Part shown: positions 1 through 10,412 of the stretch, in pieces
Position numbering within the stretch: the first letter of the stretch is position 1
Layout: every line of letters starts with the position of its first letter
From: Nitrospirota bacterium
GTDB taxonomy: Bacteria; Nitrospirota; Thermodesulfovibrionia; Thermodesulfovibrionales; Dissulfurispiraceae
NCBI GenBank assembly: GCA_016936655.1
Contig: JAFGXL010000021.1
Coordinates: 124,001 to 188,000, forward strand
Direction: 5' to 3'
DNA: 64,000 nt
Made by a program: the position numbers and the translations under genes
The notes under the pieces: model-generated
The model's database searches: none
Told to the model about the DNA's origin: nothing
What the model saw: only the letters and a program-made list of their open reading frames with translations

Positions 1-867
1 GAGTGAAAATAGCGCCATGCTTCCTAAGAAGCCCCATTCTTCTGAAAAGACAGAGAAGATAAAGTCTGTGTGTTTTTCAGGCAGAAAACGCAGCGGCCCC
101 TGTGTGCCTTTTAGATACCCTTTGCCTATGAAGCTGCCTGATCCTATCGCGACCTTTGACTGGTTTATATGATAGCCTATGCCAGAAGGATCTACTTCAG
201 GGTCAGCAAAAGCTATGAGCCTGTTCTTTTGGTAGTCCTTCATGTTCTCCCAGAATATATGTCCAAGAAATGGTATGGATATTAGGCTGACTATGACAGC
301 AAGTGTTATGATTTTTCTGCTCAGGCCGCGCATTACTGAAAGTATTACAAACAGAGATATAAGAAGTATGCCGGTGCCCAGATCAGGCTGAAGTATTATT
401 AGAAATAGAGGAATTATGCCGAATACAAATACACAGCTCAGCGGTATGCGCTCATAAAGATTTTTATTAACGAGATAGGATGAAAAGGCCATTATAAATG
501 CTAGCCTGAAAAATTCAGAAGGCTGAAAAGCAATAAATCCGAGATTGAGCCAGCGCTGCGCGCCGAGACTCGACTTGCCTGCTATCAGAACTGCAATAAG
601 CAGTATTAACCCTATCGCGTAAAAAATGTAGGCAAGTCTGTAGAACCATACATAATCGATCATCACAACAGCAAAAAGCGCTATTATGCTGATGCATAGC
701 CATAGCATTTGCTTAAGATAAAAGTCTGGCTGACTGCCGTCCATTCCCTCAACAGGCAGTCTCGTGGCGCTGTATATTGTTGCTATGCCGATTAGTGTAA
801 TAGCAAGTATAAGACCAAATGTGACCCAATCAAAATTCTTTATCAGTCGTCTGTCAATTTTTAGCAT
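1..867 (-). CDS. rodA: RodA, SEDS peptidoglycan glycosyltransferase (3' end cut by window edge)
   Basis: This is the first 289 residues of a RodA/FtsW/SpoVE polytopic membrane protein, which polymerises lipid II during lateral wall growth together with PBP2. The frame is open from the ATG at 867 to the window edge. It opens MLKIDRRL, is followed by many hydrophobic helices, and has the family landmarks Q-P-S-E-F (after LNLGFIAF), L-Q-P-D-L-G-T and the extracytoplasmic loop ending KHTDFIFSV. The full family length is about 370-380 residues, so roughly 80 are missing. The start lies inside the last codons of the PBP2 gene (14-base overlap), which indicates translational coupling in the mre operon. 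Confidence 0.95.
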   Translation of the reverse strand, partial: MLKIDRRLIKNFDWVTFGLILAITLIGIATIYSATRLPVEGMDGSQPDFYLKQMLWLCISIIALFAVVMIDYVWFYRLAYIFYAIGLILLIAVLIAGKSSLGAQRWLNLGFIAFQPSEFFRLAFIMAFSSYLVNKNLYERIPLSCVFVFGIIPLFLIILQPDLGTGILLISLFVILSVMRGLSRKIITLAVIVSLISIPFLGHIFWENMKDYQKNRLIAFADPEVDPSGIGYHINQSKVAIGSGSFIGKGYLKGTQGPLRFLPEKHTDFIFSVFSEEWGFLGSMALFSL

Positions 868-2617
868 TCTGTTTTTGTTGTTCAGTCTTTGGTTTTTTGA
901 AATATGCTTCAATAGCCTTTTTTGCTATAGGCGCTGCAGTAGCTCCGCCGTGGCCACCATGTTCAACGAAAACAGTCATAGCTATTTCCGGATTTTCAAC
1001 AGGAGCAAATGCAACAAACCATGCATGATCATTAAACCTGCCTCCAGCTTCTTTGCCCTTGCTCACAACCTGTGCTGTGCCTGTTTTCCCTCCAATTATT
1101 GTTATGGATGAATGAGCAGATCTAGCTGTGCCGCCAGCTTCATTTACTACTCCCGAGAGGGCTTCCTTCACAAGTCTGCTTGTTGCATCTGATATTTTAA
1201 ATGATCTTACAAGATTTGGAGTTGCATCTTTAATAAAGGTTGGAGTATAAACATTACCGCCGTTAAGTACAGAAGCGAGCATTACTGCCATCTGTACAGG
1301 AGTTGTTGTTACATACCCCTGGCCTATTGAAGCATTGTATGTCTCGCCAAGATACCATTGCTGCTTTCTCTTTTCTTTTTTCCATATTGTGCTGGGAATA
1401 AGACCGGAGCGTTCTTTTATAGGATATAACGATACGCCGGTAGGCTGGCCTAATCCGAGAGATGTGGCATATTTATGTATTCTGTCTATCCCGAGTCTTT
1501 TGCCTACTTCATAAAAATATACATCGCAAGATTCTACAAGGGCTTTGTGAAGATTTACTGAGCCGTGGCCTCCCTTTTTCCAGCAGCCGAATGTCCATTT
1601 GCCAAAAGATATGCCTCCTGAACAGTAGACCTTTGCTTCAGGAGTTATCACCTTTTCTTCAAGTGCAGCTATAGCGGTTATTATCTTAAAAGTTGATCCC
1701 GGGGGATATTGGCTCTGAAGCGCTCTGTTGAGCATCGGCTTTTTTTTATCTTCGATAAGCGCTCTCCAGTCCGCAGACATAACGCCTGATGCAAAGAGAT
1801 TTGGATCGAATGACGGAAGACTCTCTAGAGCAAGAATCTCTCCGGTAGAGGGCTTTACAGCTACTAGAGACCCTGCTTTTTCACCGAAAGATTCCTCAAC
1901 CGCATGCTGAATATTAATATCAATACTAAGGATGATGTCATTGCCCTTTACAGCCTGTCTATGCTGTACAAGCCTAAGCTCTCTGCCAATAGCATCCACC
2001 TCTATTATTCTCTCGCCGGGTGTTCCTCGAAGGCTGCTGTCATAAAGAGCTTCAATTCCCCACTGGCCGATCAAGGCATCTGGAGGAAAGTTTTTCAGCT
2101 CAGGATTTTTTATCTGATCAGGCGTTATCTTTCCGAGATATCCGATAACATGCCCTCCTGTTTTTCCGTAAATGTATTCACGTCCAATTTCTGTTTCTAC
2201 AAACAGACCCGGAAAGTCAGACTTTCTTGCCTCAATTTTTGAAACCTCAACAAAACCGAGACCCTGTTTCAGCTTAATCGGAACAAAAGAGCTGTTGTCT
2301 TTTTTATCAAACTTGTCATTTATCTCGTCAACAGATATTGCAAGAATTTCAGCTAGCGCTCCTCTGTCTATTAGGGATATGTTTTCAGGGTTTATTGATA
2401 CGCTGAATACAGGGATATTTTTTACAAGCGGTATGTTGTTTCTGTCAAAAATTATGCCGCGCGGAGCAGGAGTTTTTATAATTCTCAGCCGGTTGTTCTC
2501 TGACATCAACCTGTATTTATCGCCGTTGATTATCTGAAGGTGCCATATCCTGACTCCAAGCAGCACAAAAATCGCTATAACAACCCAGGTGGCTATTTTT
2601 ATTCTCTTTTCGAACAT
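854..2617 (-). CDS. mrdA: Penicillin-binding protein 2 (transpeptidase of the elongasome)
   Basis: This is a class B PBP that cross-links peptidoglycan in the periplasm alongside RodA. It has 587 residues: a short cytoplasmic start, one membrane anchor at about residues 8-25, a dimerisation/pedestal region, then the transpeptidase domain. The active-site motifs are visible: S-T-F-K (in PPGSTFKII), S-C-D in the position of SxN, and K-T-G-T (in GGKTGTAQ). It sits 3 bases downstream of mreD and overlaps rodA, the usual mreBCD-mrdA-rodA order. Length and motifs are normal for PBP2. Confidence 0.96.
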   Translation of the reverse strand: MFEKRIKIATWVVIAIFVLLGVRIWHLQIINGDKYRLMSENNRLRIIKTPAPRGIIFDRNNIPLVKNIPVFSVSINPENISLIDRGALAEILAISVDEINDKFDKKDNSSFVPIKLKQGLGFVEVSKIEARKSDFPGLFVETEIGREYIYGKTGGHVIGYLGKITPDQIKNPELKNFPPDALIGQWGIEALYDSSLRGTPGERIIEVDAIGRELRLVQHRQAVKGNDIILSIDINIQHAVEESFGEKAGSLVAVKPSTGEILALESLPSFDPNLFASGVMSADWRALIEDKKKPMLNRALQSQYPPGSTFKIITAIAALEEKVITPEAKVYCSGGISFGKWTFGCWKKGGHGSVNLHKALVESCDVYFYEVGKRLGIDRIHKYATSLGLGQPTGVSLYPIKERSGLIPSTIWKKEKRKQQWYLGETYNASIGQGYVTTTPVQMAVMLASVLNGGNVYTPTFIKDATPNLVRSFKISDATSRLVKEALSGVVNEAGGTARSAHSSITIIGGKTGTAQVVSKGKEAGGRFNDHAWFVAFAPVENPEIAMTVFVEHGGHGGATAAPIAKKAIEAYFKKPKTEQQKQNAKN

Positions 2618-2620
2618 AGC

Positions 2621-3109
2621 TTATCTCGCTGACCTCGCTCTCACAAGTATTCCTAGAGGCACATTAAGCAATGCTTGATAAAATACAGATGCAAAGCTTC
2701 CGGGCCCGGAAAGATACATGTCGCTGAATGTGTTTCTAAGAGTGACAATTATAAAGCCGTCAAGCAGAGTGAGCAGTCCTATGGCAAGAGATCCCCATAG
2801 AGGGGTCCATATAAATATCAGATCAGAAAATAGGTAGCAGGACAAATAACCTGCCATTCCTTTGCTCAGCATAGAAGGCCCTATAATTGATCCTGCAAGA
2901 ATATCTTCGAGCAGTCCTGCTGATGCTCCAAAAAGAGTGGCTTTTGCCTCAGGTCTTGCAGAGGCAAACCCGGTTCTTTCAGATATTGTGAGGATGCTAA
3001 AAATATAGACTAGTGCGAGTACAATGTTAACTTGCACAAGATAGTTGTTTATTATAAACTGCAGGCCGAATACAAGAGGCAATATGGCGATCCATCTGTA
3101 GATATTCAA
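2621..3109 (-). CDS. mreD: Rod-shape-determining membrane protein MreD
   Basis: This small polytopic inner-membrane protein of 162 residues has about five hydrophobic segments (starting MNIYRWIAILPLVFGLQ) and ends in a basic tail RARSAR. MreD bridges MreC and the other elongasome proteins. The assignment rests on size, hydrophobicity, the family-like stretch LLEDILAGSIIGPSMLSKG, and position between mreC and mrdA with spacings of 1 and 3 bases. Confidence 0.9.
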   Translation of the reverse strand: MNIYRWIAILPLVFGLQFIINNYLVQVNIVLALVYIFSILTISERTGFASARPEAKATLFGASAGLLEDILAGSIIGPSMLSKGMAGYLSCYLFSDLIFIWTPLWGSLAIGLLTLLDGFIIVTLRNTFSDMYLSGPGSFASVFYQALLNVPLGILVRARSAR

Positions 3110-3110
3110 C

Positions 3111-3955
3111 TTATTGCTTCCTTGCTGGTATGTTTACACCCGGAGCCTCTGCAGCAGGCTGCTGTTTTAGGCTGGCCGGAGCTGCTTTTACAACTACAAC
3201 CTCATCAGTTTTGTAAGGCGAGCCGAATGGAGCCACCCGTATATCAAGAAAAAAATCTATACCTTCTTTGTTAATCTTTTTAACTATTCCGACAGGAAGA
3301 CCTTCAGGAAATACGCCGTCAAGACCCGAGGTGACAACAATATCGCCCTGCTGCACAGACTCCTCTGGGGGAATATACTTAAGTTCGCAAAAACCTCTGC
3401 CTGTTCCTGACAGCACACCCTCATGCCTGGTCTGCTGAAGCCGGACTGCGACAGAAAAGTTAGGATCATTTATCATTAAAACTTCAGCAAAATTTTTACT
3501 GACATTCTGGATTTTGCCAACCAGGCCATGCTCTGTAATAACAGCCATGTTTTTCTGCATTCCGCTGTCTATTCCTTTGTCAATTATCAATGTGCTCAAA
3601 AAGCGATCTCGCCCTCTGCCTATGACAGAAGCTGCTGCAACAAAACCTGGCTGACCATTTTTGAGTTCAAGCAGTTTCTTCATTCTGTTATTTTCGAGGA
3701 TAATTTCTGTGAAGCGCTGGCGTTCAAGCATAAGTTCACTATTCTGTTTTCTCAAAGCTTTATTTTCAGAATATGTGCTCCAGAAGTCAGAGATAGAGCC
3801 TGTTATGCCGGAGCTTAATCTGCTGAGCAGATTATAAGGATAAGAGAGAAAGGACAACTGCCTGATGCTGCCGTGTCTCTGCTGATATAACATCAGAGAC
3901 AAAGAAACTGCAGCAAGCAGGCAGATTATCAAAATTCTTTTTTTTGCCTTTGACA

Positions 3956-3956
<1 letters not shown>
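3111..3956 (-). CDS. mreC: Rod-shape-determining protein MreC
   Basis: MreC is a periplasmic scaffold of the elongation machinery. It has 281 residues: an N-terminal membrane anchor (KRILIICLLAAVSLSLML), a coiled-coil stretch around residues 60-95 (SENKALRKQNSEL...), then the paired beta-barrel core with typical G-x-V-G-K-I and V-V-T-S-G-L-D-G-V-F-P segments. The C-terminal 25 residues are Ala/Pro/Gln-rich and probably disordered. The start codon abuts the mreB stop, so the two are coupled. Confidence 0.95.
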
Positions 3957-4987
<1,031 letters not shown>

Positions 4988-5020
4988 TTAAACCTCCAGC
5001 TTTATTAAAACATCAGGCCA

Positions 5021-5440
5021 TTAGGCCTCTATTACTTTAGTACCAGCTATCTCGTCGCCGATACGCCTGCCTTCCTTGTTGCCAATTATTAGCAGCAGTT
5101 CAACAGCAGCTATAATGCCTATAAATATAAACCCGATAAGCGGAATTATGTACAGCAGCACAGCGGCAAAAAATGGGATATTCCGCAGGACAGACTGCTT
5201 AAAGCTACAGTCAGAGTTATCAGCCAAAGATACAACGCGCAGTCTGATGATCTTTTTGCCAATGCTGCTTCCTGAAAACAGACCGTCGCTGATCAGTATA
5301 TAAACAAGTCCGGCATAATACCCGACTTGCGGGATCAGCTTTACAGCCGCGGCGATAATCAGGATATCTATAACCTTTGCAATACACCGTAGCAGTATGC
5401 TCGCTTTGCCCCTGTCGTAAGACATCTGAAATACTATCAA
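5021..5440 (-). CDS. RDD-family integral membrane protein
   Basis: This 139-residue membrane protein has three or four hydrophobic segments. The RDD family hallmarks are an Arg in the first helix region (LLRCIAKVIDILII), an Asp in the second, and the loop SIGKKIIRLRVV followed by R-R-I-G-D-E-I-A-G-T-K-V at the end. Function is not established for most RDD proteins. It is the first gene of the apparent mre operon, 33 bases before mreB. The ATG at 5440 may not be the true start; the internal Met in QMSYDRG is an alternative. Confidence 0.8.
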   Translation of the reverse strand: MIVFQMSYDRGKASILLRCIAKVIDILIIAAAVKLIPQVGYYAGLVYILISDGLFSGSSIGKKIIRLRVVSLADNSDCSFKQSVLRNIPFFAAVLLYIIPLIGFIFIGIIAAVELLLIIGNKEGRRIGDEIAGTKVIEA

Positions 5441-5616
5441 ATGGGCTGATTATTTTGCAAGGAAATTCAGTATACTTTGTATTGAAAGTATGTATTAACA
5501 TGATTAGGGATAATGTTTGAAAAACATGATTCATAAAATCAATTTATGCTATACTTTTGATTACTGAAGTATATCTTATATCTAACCATATTTATATTAG
5601 CCCAAGGGGGGGTTAT

Positions 5617-7398
5617 ATGCAGATAGGTGCGAAGGGAAGCGTTACTGTACTGCTGGTTCTGTTTTTTGCAATTTTCTTAATTCCGCAGATCTCTTTTTCA
5701 GCGGAGATAACGATTAAGCCTGGAAAGTTTGATCACTTCATTGTCGAAATGCCTGACAATATGATTGCCGGCAAAGAAGCAGAGATCAGGCTAAGGGCTG
5801 TAGACTCGTTCAATAACCTGATAACAAATTTCGGAGACAAAGTCAGAGAGTTCCAGGTGCAGGTTTCAGGAGCAGCCACAGCATCTCCAGCAGCATTTAA
5901 ATCCAGCTCTTTTGCATCAGGCGTGCTTGCGTTCAAGATCCTTGATAAAACAGCTGAAAGCGTAACAATCACCATACGCGAGTCCAGCAACCCGCTTCCT
6001 GTGATCACAAAAGAGATTAATGTCTCCCCTGACAAGCTCCATTCCCTTCATATAAAAGCCCCCAGAACAGTAGCAGCAGGAGAGGTGTTTGACCTAAGAA
6101 TTATAGGCAAAGACCAATACGGGAATATTGTTGAGGAGACTGTTGCAGGCAAAAATCTGAATTTTATATTCAAGGGAGAAGCAGAACCCAGAATAGAGAT
6201 GGCATCTATGCCTGATCTTGCCGGCGGCATAGCGGATGTTAAGCTCATATCAGAGAAAGCAGGCAGTGTTGTTATTGAGGTTAAGGATCTTATATCAGGC
6301 AGTTCAGGACAGAGTGAGCGCATAGCGGTCTTTAGCGGGCAGGTCTCTTCATTCAAAGTCTTTGCTCCCAAGGAGGTTATTTCAGGAGAGACTTTTGAGG
6401 TGCTTGTTGTTGCACTGGATAGGTTTTCAAATGTAGTTGCCAGCTATTCATCAACAGGCAGCGGAGTGAAAATAACAACTACCGGCAAACTTAATCCATT
6501 CCCTTCATCCATTCCTGCATATGAATTCACAAATGGGCAGGCAAAAATAGATCTGAGGTATGATGCTGCAGAAGAGATCGCTTTTGTAATAACTGAAAAC
6601 AGCAAAAAGATAACATCTACATCTGAAAAGATAAATGTAATTTCTCCAATACCATCAAGATATGAAGTGATCACCCCTGACACAGCTGTTGCAGGGCAAA
6701 AGTTTAAAATAAAAATAATTGCATATAATCAGCTTGGGCACATAATTAAGAATTACAATCTGGTTGGACCAGATGTTGATCTTGTTGCAACGGGTACAGG
6801 AGCTGTAACTCCCAGTAGGATTCCGGCATCAGAATTTACAAACGGCACAGCTGTTGTTGAGGTAAATTATACAAGGTCAGAGTCATTTACAATACTTGCA
6901 TCACCGGCAAAGTATGAAAAAACTGTAGCCGCTCCTGTAAAAAAGAAACAGACGGCAGTAAAGCAGCAGCCAGCGGATACGAAATCAAAGCAGACAAAAA
7001 AGGCTGTAAAATCTGCTGAAGAAAAAAAGAGTTTGCCTGCAAAGAAAGACAGTGTTAAAGCAAAGCAGGCGCCTTTTGAGATAACAAGCGTATCTGTAGT
7101 TGAGCCGAAAACCAAATCAAATATTTCTGTGAATATATCCAACATGAGTAAAGCAATAAAGTATACAGTTAGCACAAAATCGTTAGGTAGCAAAAAATGG
7201 ATATTTCTCAAAATCAAGAATTCTGTCAACAAGGCAGGCGAGTCTGTAAAATTTGATTCAGCATATGTTGGTGAGGTTGTAATTAGTGAAGACAGCAAGG
7301 ATAAAAATGCTGTATTGGTCAAGATAGAGCTTCTGAAGCCTTCAGCATTTAAGGTAATCAGGGAGCAGGGCGCACTTACAGTCAGCCTGAAGCGGTAA
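5617..7398 (+). CDS. Secreted repeat protein with C-terminal AMIN-like domain
   Basis: I do not recognise a named family for the whole protein. The chosen ATG at 5617 follows a G-rich ribosome site (AAGGGGGGG) and begins a signal peptide (MQIGAKGSVTVLLVLFF... ending FSA). Four roughly 95-residue Ig-like repeats follow. Each opens with a F/L-x-[IV]-x-x-P segment, then AG-x-x-F-x-[IL]-x-[IV], then a D-x-[FY]-x-N-x-[IV] stretch; the third and fourth also share an EFTNG motif. A Lys/Gln-rich linker leads to about 105 C-terminal residues (FEITSVSVVEPK...) that look like an AMIN domain, a fold that targets periplasmic proteins to peptidoglycan or secretins. It lies 74 bases before ftsY. A cell-envelope or pilus-associated role is an inference. 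Confidence 0.7.
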   Translation: MQIGAKGSVTVLLVLFFAIFLIPQISFSAEITIKPGKFDHFIVEMPDNMIAGKEAEIRLRAVDSFNNLITNFGDKVREFQVQVSGAATASPAAFKSSSFASGVLAFKILDKTAESVTITIRESSNPLPVITKEINVSPDKLHSLHIKAPRTVAAGEVFDLRIIGKDQYGNIVEETVAGKNLNFIFKGEAEPRIEMASMPDLAGGIADVKLISEKAGSVVIEVKDLISGSSGQSERIAVFSGQVSSFKVFAPKEVISGETFEVLVVALDRFSNVVASYSSTGSGVKITTTGKLNPFPSSIPAYEFTNGQAKIDLRYDAAEEIAFVITENSKKITSTSEKINVISPIPSRYEVITPDTAVAGQKFKIKIIAYNQLGHIIKNYNLVGPDVDLVATGTGAVTPSRIPASEFTNGTAVVEVNYTRSESFTILASPAKYEKTVAAPVKKKQTAVKQQPADTKSKQTKKAVKSAEEKKSLPAKKDSVKAKQAPFEITSVSVVEPKTKSNISVNISNMSKAIKYTVSTKSLGSKKWIFLKIKNSVNKAGESVKFDSAYVGEVVISEDSKDKNAVLVKIELLKPSAFKVIREQGALTVSLKR

Positions 7399-7472
7399 TA
7401 ATACAAATATAGTATTCTTTAGCTGCATTTTTTCCCATAAATCTGTTTTGAAGCGGAGAAATAATAAAACGT

Positions 7473-8378
7473 ATGGGTTTTTTTGAGAAGCTTAAGGCAG
7501 GTCTTTCCAAGACCAGAAACAGCATAGTCCAAAGAATAGATGATGTACTGATCAACCGCAAAATCGACGCATCCGCACTTGACGACATAGAGGAGATACT
7601 TATCACCTCTGACATAGGCGCGGAGGCCTCTGCAGAGATAATAAGCATACTTCGTGCAGGCGTAAGAAGCGGAGAAGTCAAGGGCACGGAAGAAGTAAAG
7701 GCTTACATCCAGCATAAGCTCTCAGAGATCCTCGGCAGTCAGTCTGCTATTGACACAACAAAACAAAAGCCGTTTGTCGTACTCGTTGTCGGAGTCAACG
7801 GCGTAGGCAAGACAACCACAATAGGAAAGCTGGCATCACGCTACACCTCTGAAGGCAAGACCGTCATACTTGCTGCTGGAGATACATTCAGGGCAGCAGC
7901 AATCGAGCAGATAGAGCTCTGGGCAGGCCGCTCAGGATGCCAGATAATAAAGCACCAGTCAGGATCAGATCCTGCTGCCGTAGCCTTTGATGCTGTTGAT
8001 GCTGCAAAGGCAAGGGGCGCAGACATTGTCATAATCGATACTGCCGGCAGACTGCATACAAAAGGTCATCTTATGGAAGAGCTTAAGAAGATAGACAGGG
8101 TAATAAAAAAGTCTATCCCATCAGCTCCACACCAGACTCTGCTTGTGCTGGATGCAACTACTGGTCAAAACGCGCTAAGGCAGGCTGAGCTTTTTAATGA
8201 GATAGTCAAGCTTGACGGCATTGCGCTTACAAAACTTGATGGCACAGCAAAGGGCGGCATAGTGGTAGCCATTAAAAAAGAGCTTGGCATACCTGTAAAG
8301 CTTATAGGCATTGGCGAAGGTATAGATGACCTTAAAGATTTTGTTCCTGAAGATTTTGTAAAAGCCCTTTTTGAGTAG
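7473..8378 (+). CDS. ftsY: Signal recognition particle receptor FtsY
   Basis: FtsY is the SRP receptor GTPase that docks ribosome-SRP complexes at the inner membrane. It has 301 residues with an N domain at 1-90 and a G domain with G1 G-V-N-G-V-G-K-T-T, the G-D-T-F-R-A-A-A insert motif, D-T-A-G-R and T-K-L-D-G. It lacks the long acidic A domain of enterobacterial FtsY, which is usual outside that group. The adjacent secreted protein upstream suggests cotranscription. Confidence 0.96.
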   Translation: MGFFEKLKAGLSKTRNSIVQRIDDVLINRKIDASALDDIEEILITSDIGAEASAEIISILRAGVRSGEVKGTEEVKAYIQHKLSEILGSQSAIDTTKQKPFVVLVVGVNGVGKTTTIGKLASRYTSEGKTVILAAGDTFRAAAIEQIELWAGRSGCQIIKHQSGSDPAAVAFDAVDAAKARGADIVIIDTAGRLHTKGHLMEELKKIDRVIKKSIPSAPHQTLLVLDATTGQNALRQAELFNEIVKLDGIALTKLDGTAKGGIVVAIKKELGIPVKLIGIGEGIDDLKDFVPEDFVKALFE

Positions 8379-8401
8379 CTTGCACCTCTGCTGTTTTAAT
8401 G

Positions 8402-9097
8402 TTACAGATGGTTAATTTCGTCCTGCTCCTCTTTTTCGCAGAGTTTCTTTTTTAAATAGTCAGCCGCCATTTCTTTGCCGCCCAGACCAAAAGCAATAGC
8501 AAGGGCAAGTATTATTCCTCCAAATACAATTGCGAAGGCTACTATTATTGTGCTGCTGCCTATGCCGAGCTGCTCTAGAGCCATTGTAGCTGCGAGCAGC
8601 ACAACAGCAGTTTTCACAATTTTTGCTATCAGCTCGGATACTCTAATGCCGGCATTTACTGAGGCTATAAGAATTGCTCTGCCGAGAAAATTGCTCAGAA
8701 TATATCCAAAAAATATTATAAGCAGGGCTACGAAAATGTTGGGCAGGTAGAGAAACAGTTTTTCAAGCAGCCTTTCTACAGCAGGCATATCGAGCGCGCG
8801 TAGAGATATGACAGAGAATGTGAAGATGACGATAGAGCTTATGAGTATTGAGAGTATGCCGGACAAGCTCTCTTTTACCCCGCCCCTGTGAAGTATATTA
8901 TTAAGCCCGATGCGTTCAGAAAAGTTGTCTATCTGCAGACTGCCGAATATTTTTACTGATATGAGTTTCAGTATCCAAGCTAAGAAAAGTCCGATTAAAA
9001 GAAGCATCACAGCAGCAAGGAAATTCGGAAGAAAAAGCAGGATCTTCTCATAAAACATCTCGAGAGGCTGTATCAATATCTGTTCAAACTTATTCAT
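8402..9097 (-). CDS. MscS-related membrane protein of the conserved TM-helix type
   Basis: This 231-residue protein is almost entirely hydrophobic, with about five membrane segments. It matches the conserved TM-helix repeat family: each repeat has a hydrophobic helix, then S-x-x-I-x-x-I, and a final Gly/Ala-rich helix (IVFGGIILALAIAFGLGGKEMA) that resembles the MscS pore helix. The soluble beta/alpha cage of true MscS is absent; after the pore helix only a short charged tail remains. It overlaps the upstream glycosyltransferase gene by 8 bases, so the two are coupled. A role as a tension-gated valve is inferred from the family and from the full-length MscS nearby. Confidence 0.75.
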   Translation of the reverse strand: MNKFEQILIQPLEMFYEKILLFLPNFLAAVMLLLIGLFLAWILKLISVKIFGSLQIDNFSERIGLNNILHRGGVKESLSGILSILISSIVIFTFSVISLRALDMPAVERLLEKLFLYLPNIFVALLIIFFGYILSNFLGRAILIASVNAGIRVSELIAKIVKTAVVLLAATMALEQLGIGSSTIIVAFAIVFGGIILALAIAFGLGGKEMAADYLKKKLCEKEEQDEINHL

Positions 9098-10373
9098 TAG
9101 CTCCTCCTTTGTTCTCTTTCCAGCTGTTTATAAAATCACCCTTTAATATTTCAAATAACATGCAGAGATTCTCGATGTCCTTTTCTACATCAGAAGCACT
9201 CTTGTCATAATTTCTGATGATGAATGATGCAGTTCTGCCGATATACAGAGGCGTAAGAGACTTAAGAAGATGCTCGTTGTTCAGCACCTTCTTTTGTGAT
9301 GCCAAGGCGAAGCTGTAGATTATTTCTACCCAGATCTCTTCCTCAATATTAAAAGTGTCTGTATGTTCAACAACCCTTTTTTGCAAATAGTCAACAGTCT
9401 TTTGTTGAAGCACAAGGCTCCATAAATCTTTAAGTTCATTAACGCCGAGCCTGAATCTGTCTAGCATTCGTTCGATGTTTACATTTACAGGTTCCAGCCC
9501 GACATCAAACTGGAAGCCGAATGTCTCAGCAGCAGAAGATCCCGATGTTTTCATCCATACATCATCATATGTCTTCATCAAATCAAAGGTTGCGCTCACC
9601 ACCTGATAGAGCATTGCGCTCAGATCTGCGCCCGGATCCTTAGGGTCATGTATCTTAGCTCCGAGAAAGGACTGACATACCCTGAACTGATTGGCTACAG
9701 CAGTAGTCGTCATCCAGATATCGACGCCGAATCTTGCTACATCGGTGTCCCAGACATCTTTTGAGAGGTAGAATTTAGCCAGCTCTCCTGAGAAGCCAAA
9801 ATCTCCTCCAATCGGCTGACGAATACGTTTGCCATATAGTGCTCTGGTGAGCGGATATACAATACTGTTGGTGATGGTTCCATCAAATTTATGTCTGTGA
9901 TAAAGTGGTGCTACATAGTCGCTTCTATCCTCAATCACAGGCTTTATGAGCAGCTCTATCCATTCAGGTGTGATGCTGCGAAGATCAGAGTCTACAACTG
10001 CGCAGGCGCGCGCACCGACAGATGATGCAATTTCAAAGATTGTTCTGAATGCGCTGCCTTTGCCTGGCAACCCATGGTAAGGAGTTGTAATTCTGTACAT
10101 TGATGGAGTTCTATGGTGCAGCAGTATAGATTCAAAACTGTCAAGAGCAGCATTCTGTACGACATCCATTGTGCCGTCGTTTGAGCCGCCGTCAGAATTG
10201 ACCAGAAGGCATTTTTTGTAGGGGAAATATTTTGCGAAGCCTGCCTGGACAGCTCGTACGACATGCGCGATTGTTTTGGCATTGTTATAGCTGGGAATGC
10301 CTACAACAATATCTGCAGTTTCTATTTCGTCAAGCTTTCTGCGGATCTCAGGTCTGAGCGTGATCTCATTCAC
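9090..10373 (-). CDS. GT-A glycosyltransferase, glucosyl/mannosylglycerate synthase-like
   Basis: This 427-residue cytoplasmic glycosyltransferase opens its GT-A fold with IVVGIPSYNNAKTI. It has NSDGGSNDGT, the nucleotide-binding G-L-P-G-K-G-S-A segment and the metal site D-S-D-L near residue 127. The later signature Q-P-I-G-G-D-F-G-F and the D-x-W-M-T-T stretch recall single-step mannosylglycerate synthase (GT78) and glucosylglycerate synthase. These join a nucleotide sugar directly to glycerate. The C-terminal 170 residues are helical, as in that family. It sits between two channel genes, 39 bases after mscS and overlapping the TM-helix gene. Sugar donor and acceptor cannot be read from the sequence. 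Confidence 0.65.
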   Translation of the reverse strand: MNEITLRPEIRRKLDEIETADIVVGIPSYNNAKTIAHVVRAVQAGFAKYFPYKKCLLVNSDGGSNDGTMDVVQNAALDSFESILLHHRTPSMYRITTPYHGLPGKGSAFRTIFEIASSVGARACAVVDSDLRSITPEWIELLIKPVIEDRSDYVAPLYHRHKFDGTITNSIVYPLTRALYGKRIRQPIGGDFGFSGELAKFYLSKDVWDTDVARFGVDIWMTTTAVANQFRVCQSFLGAKIHDPKDPGADLSAMLYQVVSATFDLMKTYDDVWMKTSGSSAAETFGFQFDVGLEPVNVNIERMLDRFRLGVNELKDLWSLVLQQKTVDYLQKRVVEHTDTFNIEEEIWVEIIYSFALASQKKVLNNEHLLKSLTPLYIGRTASFIIRNYDKSASDVEKDIENLCMLFEILKGDFINSWKENKGGANE

Positions 10374-10412
10374 TCTGCAGGCCTCCTTATGACAAAGGGT
10401 TTATTTTTATAA

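Noticed and set aside
6867-7406. A 179-codon minus-strand frame with hydrophobic stretches
   Set aside because: It mirrors the Lys-rich linker and AMIN-like region of the plus-strand secreted gene, and lacks a ribosome site and recognisable domains.
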